A stretch of 64,000 nucleotides of DNA. Origin: G963422445 sp963422445. GTDB lineage: Bacteria > Pseudomonadota > Alphaproteobacteria > Thalassobaculales > Thalassobaculaceae. The stretch is taken from assembly GCA_963422445.2 (NCBI GenBank), contig OY729512.2, forward strand, positions 3,906,001 through 3,970,000. Reading direction: 5' to 3'. Both the position numbers and the translations under genes were made by a program. This document shows positions 16,087-24,171 of this stretch, one piece after another (position 1 is the first letter of the stretch; every line of letters starts with the position of its first letter). The notes beneath the pieces are model-generated. The model was not told the origin of the DNA. It saw only the letters and a program-made list of their open reading frames with translations, and searched no databases.

Positions 16087-17685
16087 TCAGACTCCGAACA
16101 CATCCTCACGGAGCTCCTCGTACACGCTGGGGGTCTTGCGCAGTGCGGGCACAAGGTGCTGCGAGACGAACTCCTCCCGGGTATTGCCAAGATTCGGCAG
16201 CCTCGTGGCATCGCGGATCTTCGCAAACAGCTTCCGCGAAACGTCCTTGACGTTCATGGGACCCGCCTGATCGTTCACCAGCGACATCCTCTCGTTCAGC
16301 ACATCCTCGACTACTTCCTCCTCGCAACCCGAAGTCTTCAGGAACGTCCGCAAGACAGCCGGATCATAGAGGTAGTCCTCGAGCTCACGGCGTCGTAACA
16401 CTCGGGTGCCCTGCTCGATCTTTTGCGCCCGCTCCCCGTCGGTCATGTCGTCGCGGTCGATTACCTTATGCACGTTGATGCCGTGTGCGACGGACTTCAG
16501 GATGGCGACCAGGTGTTCGGATCGGATAATTTCTCCCGCGCCACCCTGCGAGATGAAGAGCGTCTCGGGCGACTCGTCCACGAACAGCTCGTTGTAGCAC
16601 CGTGCGTCGAAAGCGTTGACGTGCTTGTCCCTGCTGCCTTCGCATATGGCCACGCGCTGCGGGGCCACCAGGGAGGACAGGTCGTCTAGAGCCACCCTGT
16701 AGGTGTTCTGCCAGAACACCCGGTTGGGGGCGCTGGGCGCGATGCCGACGGGTGCGTCGAAATTGCGACCTGAAAAGTCGAGGAACGTGACCTCTCCGGG
16801 CCGTTCTTGATGCATCCGGTACGCCTCCCTGACGATCCCGATCGAGTGTGTGGCGATCCACAGTTGCGTTGGATTCGGCAGCAGTTCGAGGATAGATGCA
16901 ATCATCGGTCCTTGGAGATCCGTCGCCACGTGCAACTCCGGCTCGTCGATGCAGAACACCGCGTCAGCCGCCATGTTGCGCTTCACGAACACGTCGAGAA
17001 GGATGTCGAACGCCGCCTTCTCCCCGCCGGAGAGGTTCTTGTAATGGAAGTCAGACACCCCGCCTTTGGAGAACCGAAACGACCCCGCCTGGATGCCGCC
17101 GAAGTCCTGCAGAACGAGCTCCGGGTCCGTGAACAGGCCGCACATCGCCTCTTGCAGGTCACCGAGGGACGTTCTCCGGTACTCGCCGATGGTGACTTCC
17201 TCCGAAGCGTCCCGGTACAGATCCTGCATCCCCTTCCAAGCCATACGCTCGTAGTTCTGCGACACGGAGGCGTCAACATCAATGATCCGGGCGAGGCGGG
17301 GACCAGTATCCTCCGACCGAGCGGCCCGCAGTTGTTTGATGCGGAAATCTGACTCGTTCCGGTACGCTGATCGGACCTGGAACGCGGACTTCAGGTCGGT
17401 CTGTCCGTTCCCTGGACTATGGAACTCGATCATCACCCGTCGCGCGACCTCGTGGGAGTGCCGGGATTGGGCTTCATCCTTGTCGTAGTACTGCTCCCTG
17501 TCACCGGAAAGGCTGTAATTGTTGACGGTCACGCTCGCCTTGAGCAGGAACGAGTCGAAGACCGACGACTTGCCGGTGCCGTTCGGGCCGACGAGTACGA
17601 CGAGCCTCGCCGTCTCGGGAATGTCGGCTATCGTGAGGTCCGTGAAGCGCTTGTAGTTCCTGAGGCGTACAGACTTGATTCGCAT
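16087..17685 (-). CDS. AAA (ABC-type) ATPase with C-terminal TOPRIM domain, OLD/PARIS-like
   Basis: 532 residues, intact. The N-terminal half is an SMC/ABC-like ATPase: Walker A 'VGPNGTGKSS' at ~31-40, signature 'NLSGGEKAAFDILLDVFV' at ~218-235, and Walker B 'AVFCIDEPELHV' at ~244. The C-terminal half resembles a TOPRIM/DUF4435 domain: 'RVAICEGSRDKHVNAF' carries the TOPRIM Glu (~residue 350) and 'KVIDRDDMTDGERA' the Asp pair (~residue 415). Single-chain ATPase-TOPRIM proteins include OLD nucleases and relatives of the PARIS defence ATPase/TOPRIM pair. No UvrD-type helicase (Gabija) follows. A toxin-antitoxin pair lies upstream on the same strand. A defence role is plausible but unproven. Confidence 0.85.
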   Translation of the reverse strand: MRIKSVRLRNYKRFTDLTIADIPETARLVVLVGPNGTGKSSVFDSFLLKASVTVNNYSLSGDREQYYDKDEAQSRHSHEVARRVMIEFHSPGNGQTDLKSAFQVRSAYRNESDFRIKQLRAARSEDTGPRLARIIDVDASVSQNYERMAWKGMQDLYRDASEEVTIGEYRRTSLGDLQEAMCGLFTDPELVLQDFGGIQAGSFRFSKGGVSDFHYKNLSGGEKAAFDILLDVFVKRNMAADAVFCIDEPELHVATDLQGPMIASILELLPNPTQLWIATHSIGIVREAYRMHQERPGEVTFLDFSGRNFDAPVGIAPSAPNRVFWQNTYRVALDDLSSLVAPQRVAICEGSRDKHVNAFDARCYNELFVDESPETLFISQGGAGEIIRSEHLVAILKSVAHGINVHKVIDRDDMTDGERAQKIEQGTRVLRRRELEDYLYDPAVLRTFLKTSGCEEEVVEDVLNERMSLVNDQAGPMNVKDVSRKLFAKIRDATRLPNLGNTREEFVSQHLVPALRKTPSVYEELREDVFGV

Positions 17686-17886
17686 TCGGTCTCCTTGGCC
17701 AAGATCCGTTCTGGCCTATCCTTTGCCGATAGCCGATCCACCCCGTGCATCCCGGCGCAATCCAGGCCCGCCGGTTGTTCGACGATCCCTTCGCGCTTGG
17801 TTGCTTCTCGGCGTACCGAACCCGGCACGTTGATGGATGAGTGTCGCGGATGCGCCGACCGCGCGGCCGACAACCTGTCTCATACC

Positions 17887-18171
17887 TCAGCCGTCCGCCG
17901 GGACAAGGCCCACGGTCAGCCGCGTGCCGGTCGCTTCAGCGTAGCGGCGGAGGGTCGCGAAGGACGGCGACACCCGGCCGCCCTCCAGCCGCGCGACCGC
18001 GGACTGGGTCGTGCCGAGACGCCGGGCAAGCTCCGCCTGCGTCAGCTTCGCCGCCGTGCGGGCGCGAACCAGTGCCTCGATGAGCGCATACTCCTCGTCG
18101 ACGCGCGCGTACTCTTCCCGGAACTCCGGGTCTTCCATGAAGCGCGCCTTCAGGTCCTTCAGCTTCGTCAT
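17887..18171 (-). CDS. HigA-type XRE antitoxin
   Basis: 94 residues with a Cro/C1 helix-turn-helix at ~38-92: 'RTAAKLTQAELARRLGTTQS' followed by 'VARLEGGRVSPSFATLRRYA'. The start overlaps the stop of the toxin gene by 4 bp (ATGA at 18168-18171), giving the toxin-first order typical of HigBA modules. It should bind and neutralise the toxin and repress the operon through the palindrome at 18500-18517. The ~200 bp between it and the ATPase gene (17686-17886) contain no other gene. Confidence 0.9.
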   Translation of the reverse strand: MTKLKDLKARFMEDPEFREEYARVDEEYALIEALVRARTAAKLTQAELARRLGTTQSAVARLEGGRVSPSFATLRRYAEATGTRLTVGLVPADG

Positions 18172-18491
18172 GTCGTCACCTGCCTCATCCGTTCCCGGGC
18201 GGTCGCGAGCGCACGGCGCGGCGTCTTGCGCGACTTCTTCGCAAAGACGTGTAGCACCACCACCCGCCGGCCCCCCGCCGTCACGTAGATCCCTCGCGCG
18301 ATGCCGCCTTCGGCCCGCACCCGCAGCTCCCAGAGCTTTCCTTCAAGATGCCTGACATGCGGCGCACGAAGGGCCTCCAGCCCGACATTCTCCACCGTCT
18401 CGAGCAGCCGAAGCAGCCGGGCGCGCAACGCCACCGGCAAGGCTGCGATTTCGGCGTCGACGGCCGACACGGTTTCGACCGTCCAATCCAT
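18168..18491 (-). CDS. HigB/RelE-type toxin
   Basis: 107 residues from ATG 18491 (a GTG three bases earlier is also possible). It has the RelE-superfamily phage-derived Gp49/HigB pattern: 'ALPVALRARLLRLLETVENV', 'RHLEGKLWELRVRAEGGIAR', then 'RVVVLHVFAKKSRKTPRRAL'. These are the conserved 'LWELR' and 'LLHxFxKKxxKTP' motifs of ribosome-dependent mRNA interferases. Its antitoxin gene follows with a 4-bp overlap. The pair is intact and may stabilise the neighbouring element. Confidence 0.9.
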   Translation of the reverse strand: MDWTVETVSAVDAEIAALPVALRARLLRLLETVENVGLEALRAPHVRHLEGKLWELRVRAEGGIARGIYVTAGGRRVVVLHVFAKKSRKTPRRALATARERMRQVTT

Positions 18492-18499
18492 CACTGCTG

Positions 18500-18517
18500 T
18501 ATAGCGTATCCGCTATA
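18500..18517. promoter_or_regulatory. Palindromic operator at the HigBA promoter
   Basis: TATAGCG-TATC-CGCTATA, a 7-bp inverted repeat 8 bases upstream of the toxin start codon. Its position and symmetry fit an operator for the HigA-type repressor that overlaps the promoter or leader. Confidence 0.65.
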
Positions 18518-18792
18518 GGGTTTCAAGCGCGCGAATCTGGCGAGGCCGGCCCACACATTTCCGAACAGCAGGTCTTCGACCGCAACGCGGACCCGGCCGC
18601 GGGCGCACCCGGGCTCTGTATGGCAAACGGTTCCTCAATCACTGCCGAGTGGACACCACTGCGGCCTTGCCCCGGCCGATACGTCCCGCGCCGCCGAGAG
18701 TCGGAGTCTGGCCGGGAGCGGATCGGCGGTCGGCGATCGAAAGAGAGGCGCGGCCGCCGTTCCCCACCATCGGCACGACGGAGAAACCGACC

Positions 18793-19108
18793 ATGCAGAC
18801 GATCGAAGCGCTTCAGGGCGCCGCCCGGACCTACCTCGTTCACAACTTCGGCAACGGCCTCGACGGCGAGGACCGCTTCGTGGTCGAGCGCTTCAAGGCG
18901 CTGCTCGATGGCGATATCCGTCCCATCGCTACCGAGGCGCCGAAGGCGCAGGGCGAAGCGCATGGTGGTCTCGCGCGAGGAGGTCGAGGCGATGCGTCCG
19001 GGGCGTACCGAGATCATCATCTGCACCGGACTGCGCACCAAGGGCGGCCGGCAAATCTGGGGCGACATCGCGACGGGTATTTTCCACGACCGTCGCCAGA
19101 GGGGCTGA
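18793..19108 (+). pseudogene. Small plasmid-type hypothetical protein, probably frameshifted
   Basis: ATG 18793 opens 'MQTIEALQGAARTYLVHNFG' and 'DRFVVERFKALLDGDIRPIA', which is protein-like and acidic. Sensible sequence then continues in another frame from ~18962 ('MVVSREEVEAMRPGRTEIII', 'GGRQIWGDIATGIFHDRRQR') to a stop at 19106-19108. It is either one ~105-residue protein with a frameshift near 18955, or two tiny genes. No family is recognised. The start of the island module is placed about here. Confidence 0.4.
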
Positions 19109-19196
19109 GCGGCCTTCTCCCGGACGTCCCGCCGGCCCGTCGTCGGCGGCGGGACATCTTCCATACTGTAGTCCGATATCAACAGGGAGAACGGCC

Positions 19197-20055
19197 GTGG
19201 CCTATGCAGACCCGGAAGTCGGCAGGTCTCGGGACCATGCACGCTACCACAGGCGGATTGCCGAACGGCGCGCCGCCAGCTTTTGCCGCAAGTGCGGACG
19301 CTGCCCTCCCACGCCGGAGCGCAGCGTATGCGAGCCGTGTGCCGAGAAGCAGCGGGCCGCCGGACGGGCGCGCGACGCGCGTCTCCGTGCCGTCGGAAAG
19401 CCCAGACGGGACCCGGGCCGCGCCCGGGAGTACGAACGCGAGCGCTCCCGCCGGCAGGCCGAAGCGCGTCGCGAAGCCGGCATGTGCGTCCGATGCGGGG
19501 TCGCTCCGGCAGCGGGCGGGCGCTCGTCCTGCGAGCCCTGCCCGGCGAAGAGGCGCGAGGCCGACCGCATCCGATACCGCAAGGCGAAGGACGCCAGACT
19601 CAAGTACGGCGGCAAGTCGGTGGCGGTCAAGCGCAGGGCCGCCCGCATCGCCAGCAAACAGCGCCAGAAGGCCCGGCGCGACTCGGGGGTATGTACCGGT
19701 TGCGGACGCCGTCCGCCCGTCGAGGGCGGCGCAACCTGCGAGCCTTGCCGCATCGCCAGGCGCGAAGCGGAGCGCGAGCTCTACGCCGCCTGGCGATGCG
19801 CCGGCTTGTGCGTGAAATGCTCCCGCCCGACGAACGACGGCGGCTCGCGATGTGCACCGTGTTCGGTGCTCGAATCCGAGGGCCGTTTCGCAGAACGGAA
19901 GAACGAGGCGGCCCGCCGACGGTACTGGAGCCGGAGAATGGCCGGGCGCTGCACGGACTGCAATGCGCCGAGCCAGGGAGCGGCGAGGTGCGATCCGCGC
20001 GCTCGCAGATCTTACGAGAGGTCCGATCACGTCCGCGGCATGCCATTCTATCCAC
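19197..20055 (+). CDS. Multi-zinc-ribbon repeat protein, 3' end lost to an IS3 insertion
   Basis: GTG start with AGGGAGA six bases upstream. The protein is very rich in Arg, Lys and Cys and consists of about six spaced CxxC...CxxC units ('FCRKCGRCPPTPERSVCEPC', 'MCVRCGVAPAAGGRSSCEPC', 'VCTGCGRRPPVEGGATCEPC', 'LCVKCSRPTNDGGSRCAPC', 'RCTDCNAPSQGAARCDPR') separated by basic helices. Each unit looks like a small zinc ribbon, so the protein probably binds nucleic acid. From memory such genes occur on alphaproteobacterial plasmids with a further ~60-residue C-terminal domain after 'SYERSDHxRGMPxYP'. Here that domain is replaced by IS3-derived sequence from ~20056. In the last unit one Cys is replaced by Arg. 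Confidence 0.65.
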
Positions 20056-21166
20056 AGGCAAACCGCCCTAGTATGCCTCGGTCGGCGTCCGTCCGCCCAG
20101 CGCCGAGTGCGGCCTGATGGTGTTGTAGAAGCCGATCCACTCGCCGATGACGCGCCGGGCGGTGAAGCCGTCGGCGATCTCGTGCAGGTAGACCGCCTCG
20201 TATTTGAGCGAGCGCCACAGCCGCTCGATGAAGAGGTTGTCCATGCACCGGCCCCGCCCGTCCATCGAGATGCGGATGCCGGCCGCCTGCAGGCGGCCGG
20301 TGAAGGCGAAGCTGGTGAACTGGCTGCCCTGGTCGGTGTTGAAGATCTCCGGCGCCCCATATCGCGCCAGGGCCTCGTCGAGCGCGTCCGTACAGAAGCC
20401 CGCGTCCAGCGTGTTCGACAGCCGCCAAGCCAGGACGTGGCGGCTCGCCCAGTCCATGATCGCCACCAGGTAGAGGAAGCCGCGCTGCACCGGGATGTAG
20501 GTGATGTCGGCGCACCAGACATGGTTCGCCCGCTCGATCCGCAAGCCCTTCAGCAGACAGGGCCAGACCCGGTGCTCGGGATGTGGATCGCTGGTCCGCG
20601 GCGCCCGCCTGAAGGCCGAGCAGGCGCATCAGTCGAGCCGCCCGGCGGCGCCCGATGCATACCCCCTCGCGGCGAAGATGGCGAACCATCTGGCGGGCGC
20701 CGTAGAACGGATACTTCAGGAACAGATCGTCGATCCGCCGCATCAGCGCCAGCGTCTCCGTACTCTCCCCCGTCGGCTCGTAGTAGAGCGACGACCGCCC
20801 GATCGTCAGCAGACGGCACTGCCGGCTCAGGCTCAGCGCCGGATGGTCGCGCACCACCATCGCCCGCCTCTCGGACCGGCTCAACGACCCGACCCGCGCG
20901 ACAAAAAATCCCGCTCCACGATCAACTCCCCGATCCTGGCGTGAAGATCGCGCACCTCGCTCTCATGGTCCCGGGTTCACCGCTCGGCCCCCTTCGAGAA
21001 CACCTCCGCCAGACCTTCGACCGCCGGGCGCTTCCAGGCGCCAACCTGGTTCGGATGGACCTGGGTACTGCGAGGCGATCTCCTGAAGCGTTCGCTCGCC
21101 CCGAAGCGCCTCCAGCGCAACCGTCGACTTCAGCTCCCCCGAAAACCGGCGTCGTTTGCCGCTCAT
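20056..21166 (-). mobile_element. IS3-family element, frameshifted (ends not resolved)
   Basis: Minus-strand OrfA begins at 21166 ('MSGKRRRFSGELKSTVALEA', 'LRGERTLQEIASQY') and is frameshifted after ~35 residues. OrfB follows from 20884. I could not define the terminal repeats. The left boundary is set by loss of the host zinc-ribbon gene near 20055. The right boundary lies somewhere in 21167-21215. Confidence 0.75.
20068..20884 (-). pseudogene. IS3-family transposase OrfB, one frameshift
   Basis: The N-terminal part is in one frame ('MVVRDHPALSLSRQCRLLTI', 'RRIDDLFLKYPFYGARQMVR', 'HLRREGVCIGRRRAARLMRL') and the integrase core in another from ~20590 ('IERANHVWCADITYIPVQRG', 'FNTDQGSQFTSFAF', 'DNLFIERLWRSLKYE', 'FYNTIRPHSALGGRTPTEAY'). 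All three DDE residues are present in the second part, but they are separated from the helical N-terminus by the shift near 20590. OrfA upstream is also broken, so the element is inactive. Confidence 0.85.
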
Positions 21167-21499
21167 CTGTATTCCTCCGTCAGACGGTGCGACCTGTCCG
21201 ATTTTCCCAGGCCACCTCAGAGCGCATCGGCCACACGCTCTCACCGACCGGCAGGCCCCTGCCGGGGTTGACCGGCATTGCTCCGGCCTGCCGCCTGGAA
21301 GACCCCACCGGCCTGGACCGCGTCTGACGGACCCGCGTCCCGGCGAAATCGCTGCACGCCGGCCCGGCGCCCGCCCCGCGCATCGCGCACCGGCGCCATT
21401 CCCCCAAACACGACGAGTGGAGGGCCGCCCCGGTCCGGGGCGAAGGCCGGGCGCCCGGAGGGTGCCCGCGCCGCCTCCCCGCCATTCGGAGTCCTGCCC
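21167..21499. other. Leader region of the MoxR gene, no gene seen
   Basis: About 330 bp, GC-rich, between the IS3 remnant and the MoxR start. It probably contains the right IS3 end and the original promoter region of the island operon, but no promoter, hairpin or small gene could be supported. Confidence 0.4.
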
Positions 21500-22147
21500 A
21501 TGACCCAACCCGACACCATCTCCGCGGACTACACGCTCCGCCCGAGCGAAGTCGCCGCGACCCTCGCCCTTCTCGTCGAAGCCCGACAGCCGGCCATGCT
21601 GTGGGGCGGGCCGGGGACCGCCAAGTCGATGATCGCCCAACAGGTCGCGGACGCCGGCAACCGCCAGTATGTCGACGTCCGGGCGCTGCTGCTCGACCCG
21701 GTGGATCTCCGCGGCATTCCCTGGCGCGACAGCGACGGCCGCACCCGCTGGGCGCCGCCGGCCTTCCTGCCGCCGACCGACGATGCCGGTCTCTGGCTCA
21801 TCAACCTCGAAGAGCTCCCGTCCTGCGTGCCGATGGTGCAGGCGGCGCTCTATCAGCTCGCGCTCGAACGCAAGGTCGGCGAGTACGCGCTGCCCGAGGG
21901 CGCCTCGCTCATCGCCTGCGGCAACCGCGAGGGCGACCGCGGCGTGGTCCATCGCATGCCGACCCCGCTGGCCTCGCGTTTCGTCCACCTCGAGATCCGG
22001 GTCGACGCCGGGGACTGGATCGCCTGGGGTGCGGCCAACGGGATCGCGCCGGAGGTGCTGTTCTTCATCCAGCTCGAACCGACGCTTCTCCACCGGTTCG
22101 ATCCGCAGTCGAAGGAGAAGGCGTTCCCGTGTCCCCGGACGTGGGAA
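21500..22147 (+). pseudogene. MoxR-type AAA ATPase, 5' part (split by a RIT element)
   Basis: ATG 21500 opens 216 codons of a MoxR-like AAA+ ATPase: Walker A 'MLWGGPGTAKSM' at ~33-44, Walker B-like 'LWLINLEELPSCVPMVQAAL' at ~97-116, sensor 'ASLIACGNREGDRGVVHRMP' and 'PLASRFVHLEI'. MoxR ATPases act with VWA-domain proteins as chaperones for other complexes, and a VWA gene lies downstream (27316). Reading stops because the RIT element begins after 'CPRTWE'. The 3' part resumes at 25871 in phase ('FTSNIVHRRNGLDAG'). Joining the two restores one frame of about 340 residues. Confidence 0.9.
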
Positions 22148-22172
22148 CTATGTTGAGCTCAACATAGTTCCC
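22143..22172. repeat. 30-bp perfect palindrome at the left RIT junction
   Basis: The sequence reads GGGAACTATGTTGAG followed by its exact reverse complement. The inner CTCAACATA motif recurs inside both RIT terminal repeats (around 22246 and 25783), so it is probably a recombinase binding site that has been doubled at this end. Confidence 0.85.
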
Positions 22173-22257
22173 AATATCGCGGCTTCGTAGATATGTCGAG
22201 GATGGGGCGACAGCCCCCGGAACGCCTGCTCCAGAGGCTGGATCGCTCAACATATTC
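22168..22257 (+). repeat. RIT left terminal inverted repeat (~90 bp)
   Basis: Starts TTCCCAATATCGCGGCTTCG and matches the reverse complement of 25781-25870. The outer ~47 bp are nearly identical and the inner part is imperfect, ending in the shared CTCAACATATT motif. The ritC stop codon (22256-22258) touches its inner edge. Confidence 0.9.
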
Positions 22258-23257
22258 ACGGACAGGGTACGTGCTTGAGAATCTGCTCCAGTTGATCGCG
22301 AGCGCCCTTGAACGAACCCTTCCTGATCGCTGGCGGCAAGTCTCCTACCAACCCATCGAACGCCTTCTTGGGATTCACTCGCAGATAGATAGCTGTGCTC
22401 TGTGCGTTGGCATGACCCAGCCAGAGCGACACAAAGCCGATATTGTCCGTCTCCTCAAGTATGAGGACCGCGCAACTGTGCCGAAGCGAGTGCGGAGTTA
22501 CATTTTTTCTCCCTATAGACGGCATCCGCTGCTGAGCAGTCTTGGTGTGTACCGCCAGGCGGTGAGCGAAGCTGTGCCGGGTTATCGGGCGACCACGAGC
22601 ACTGATAAAAAGGTGATCGGTTTTGCCGGTCTCTCGGACGTCGAGCCAACTGACCAAGGCTTCTTTGGTAATCTTCCAGAGCGGAAGGATCCGCTCACGA
22701 CGTCCCTTTCCCATCACATGCACGGTCTCAAGATTAGGCTGATCAAGATCATCGAGCCTAAGCGAGACGAGCTCAGAGACGCGCAGGCCGGCCGTATACG
22801 CAAGTAGCAACATCGCTCGATCGCGAAGCCCAGAGATTGTATTGACGTCGGGCACCGCGAGAAGGACCTCCATTTCTTCCCCGGTCAACCAATCTATCAG
22901 CTTCTCGTCAGCGCGCTTTTCGGGGATTGCACGAACCTGCCGGCATTGCTCCAGACAGGCTGGAGCCTTGTATTCCAGGTAGCGGAAGAATGACTTGATG
23001 GCGACAAGCCTTGCATTGCGCGTGCGTACTCCACTTCCCCGTTCTTGCTCGAGGGAATCAAGGAACTCCAAGATTATTTGTGGGCTAAGTTGCTCGATTT
23101 CTACCAAGCAGGCCTCCCCGCCGAGTTGATCCCTAATGTACCTGTTGAGTAGCCGGAAAGTGGCGGTATAGCTTGATATTGTATGTCTACTTGTCCGCCT
23201 ATCTATCGGTAAGTGCCGATTCAAGAACTCACTCAGATGTGTCGCCAACGCTGTCAT
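22256..23257 (-). CDS. RIT tyrosine recombinase C
   Basis: 333 residues. The true start is ATG 23257, inside a longer open frame, chosen because it overlaps the stop of the upstream recombinase (ATGA, 23254-23257). The N-terminal SAM-like domain (~1-110) includes 'FLNRHLPIDRRTSRHTISSY'. The catalytic domain (~135-310) carries Arg in 'TAGLRVSELVSLRLDDL', HxxR in 'VTPHSLRHSCAVL' and the H...Y end in 'WLGHANAQSTAIYLRV'. All the catalytic positions visible are intact. Last gene of the trio. Confidence 0.9.
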   Translation of the reverse strand: MTALATHLSEFLNRHLPIDRRTSRHTISSYTATFRLLNRYIRDQLGGEACLVEIEQLSPQIILEFLDSLEQERGSGVRTRNARLVAIKSFFRYLEYKAPACLEQCRQVRAIPEKRADEKLIDWLTGEEMEVLLAVPDVNTISGLRDRAMLLLAYTAGLRVSELVSLRLDDLDQPNLETVHVMGKGRRERILPLWKITKEALVSWLDVRETGKTDHLFISARGRPITRHSFAHRLAVHTKTAQQRMPSIGRKNVTPHSLRHSCAVLILEETDNIGFVSLWLGHANAQSTAIYLRVNPKKAFDGLVGDLPPAIRKGSFKGARDQLEQILKHVPCP

Positions 23258-24171
23258 TTTTTCATCCTCCCCTTGTATCCATTTTCTGTTTTTTCCGCGA
23301 TCTGATTGAGCAGGGTCGGAGTTGCTTCCATGTACCAGTACGTGTGGGTCACCTGGGCATGGCCAAGGGAGACCGAAAGAGCAAGCATGTGCCTGCTCTG
23401 ATCGGTGCCATCGGGTATGTTTTCGAGCGATCTCACGGCGAAGGAATGGCGCAAGCTGTGCAGGCTCGGGCCCGGCACGTTGCCACCAGCGCGAAGACCG
23501 GTTTGACGAAGAAGTTTGAGGAACACATAGCGCGCGACGGCATAAGTCGGGGGCCTGCCGTCCGCCCGTACGAAGACATGGTCGTACATTCCTCCTAGCC
23601 GTTTTCTCATGTCGAGATAATTGTCGAGCGCTGCACGAGTCTCCCCATGCAGCGGAACCTTCCGGCTCTTCCCGAACTTTGTCTGCCGCACGGTTAGACT
23701 GTCCGCAGCAACATCGGCCAGTCGCAGGTTTAGGGCCTCCGATGCCCGTAAACCCGTCACGGCGATCAGCCCGATCATGTAGTGCCAAGTGTGCGGCGTG
23801 ATCGACCCCAACGGCCGCAGTGTCAACGCGGCGTCCATCACGAGCCGAATCTCATCTTCACCCAGCAGATGCGGTCGGGGTCTTGTCTTTGTCTTCCTTC
23901 CGAAGACATCGCGCGGCGGAACCTCGTGACGTTGGTCTTCACCGTGCAGGAACGTCGCGAAAATGCGAACAACGTCCAACTTGGTGCACGACCTGTTGCG
24001 TGAACTCGCTTTGGCCGCCCAATCGACCATTGTTCCGACCCGCATGAGGTCGTCGTTCCGTTTCGCCGCAAAGTTCGCGTAGTCGAGCAGCAGCGTTTCC
24101 GTGTCGTCGTACTTGTAGCCGAGGCGCCGTTTGAGTTCGACGTAGCGTTCCACATGCGTCTTGAGCGTCAT
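23254..24171 (-). CDS. RIT tyrosine recombinase B
   Basis: 305 residues. Its ATG overlaps the stop of the first recombinase (24168-24171). Catalytic motifs: Arg in 'TGLRASEALNLRLADV', Lys/beta-hairpin region 'TVRQTKFGKSRKVPLHGETR', HxxR in 'LHSLRHSFAVRSLENI', and the H...Y tail in 'LGHAQVTHTYWYMEATP'. The N-terminal domain begins 'THVERYVELKRRLGYKYDDT'. Intact, middle gene of the trio, with translation coupled on both sides. Confidence 0.9.
   Translation of the reverse strand: MTLKTHVERYVELKRRLGYKYDDTETLLLDYANFAAKRNDDLMRVGTMVDWAAKASSRNRSCTKLDVVRIFATFLHGEDQRHEVPPRDVFGRKTKTRPRPHLLGEDEIRLVMDAALTLRPLGSITPHTWHYMIGLIAVTGLRASEALNLRLADVAADSLTVRQTKFGKSRKVPLHGETRAALDNYLDMRKRLGGMYDHVFVRADGRPPTYAVARYVFLKLLRQTGLRAGGNVPGPSLHSLRHSFAVRSLENIPDGTDQSRHMLALSVSLGHAQVTHTYWYMEATPTLLNQIAEKTENGYKGRMKK

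Noticed and set aside
12857..16088. 8-bp target duplication of the IS66-like element
   Set aside because: The flanking octamers differ (ACTCCTGC and CAACCGTC), so no duplication can be claimed.
16087..17685. Gabija (GajA) call for the ATPase-TOPRIM protein
   Set aside because: Gabija needs an adjacent UvrD-like helicase (GajB). The neighbours are a transposon end and a HigBA pair.
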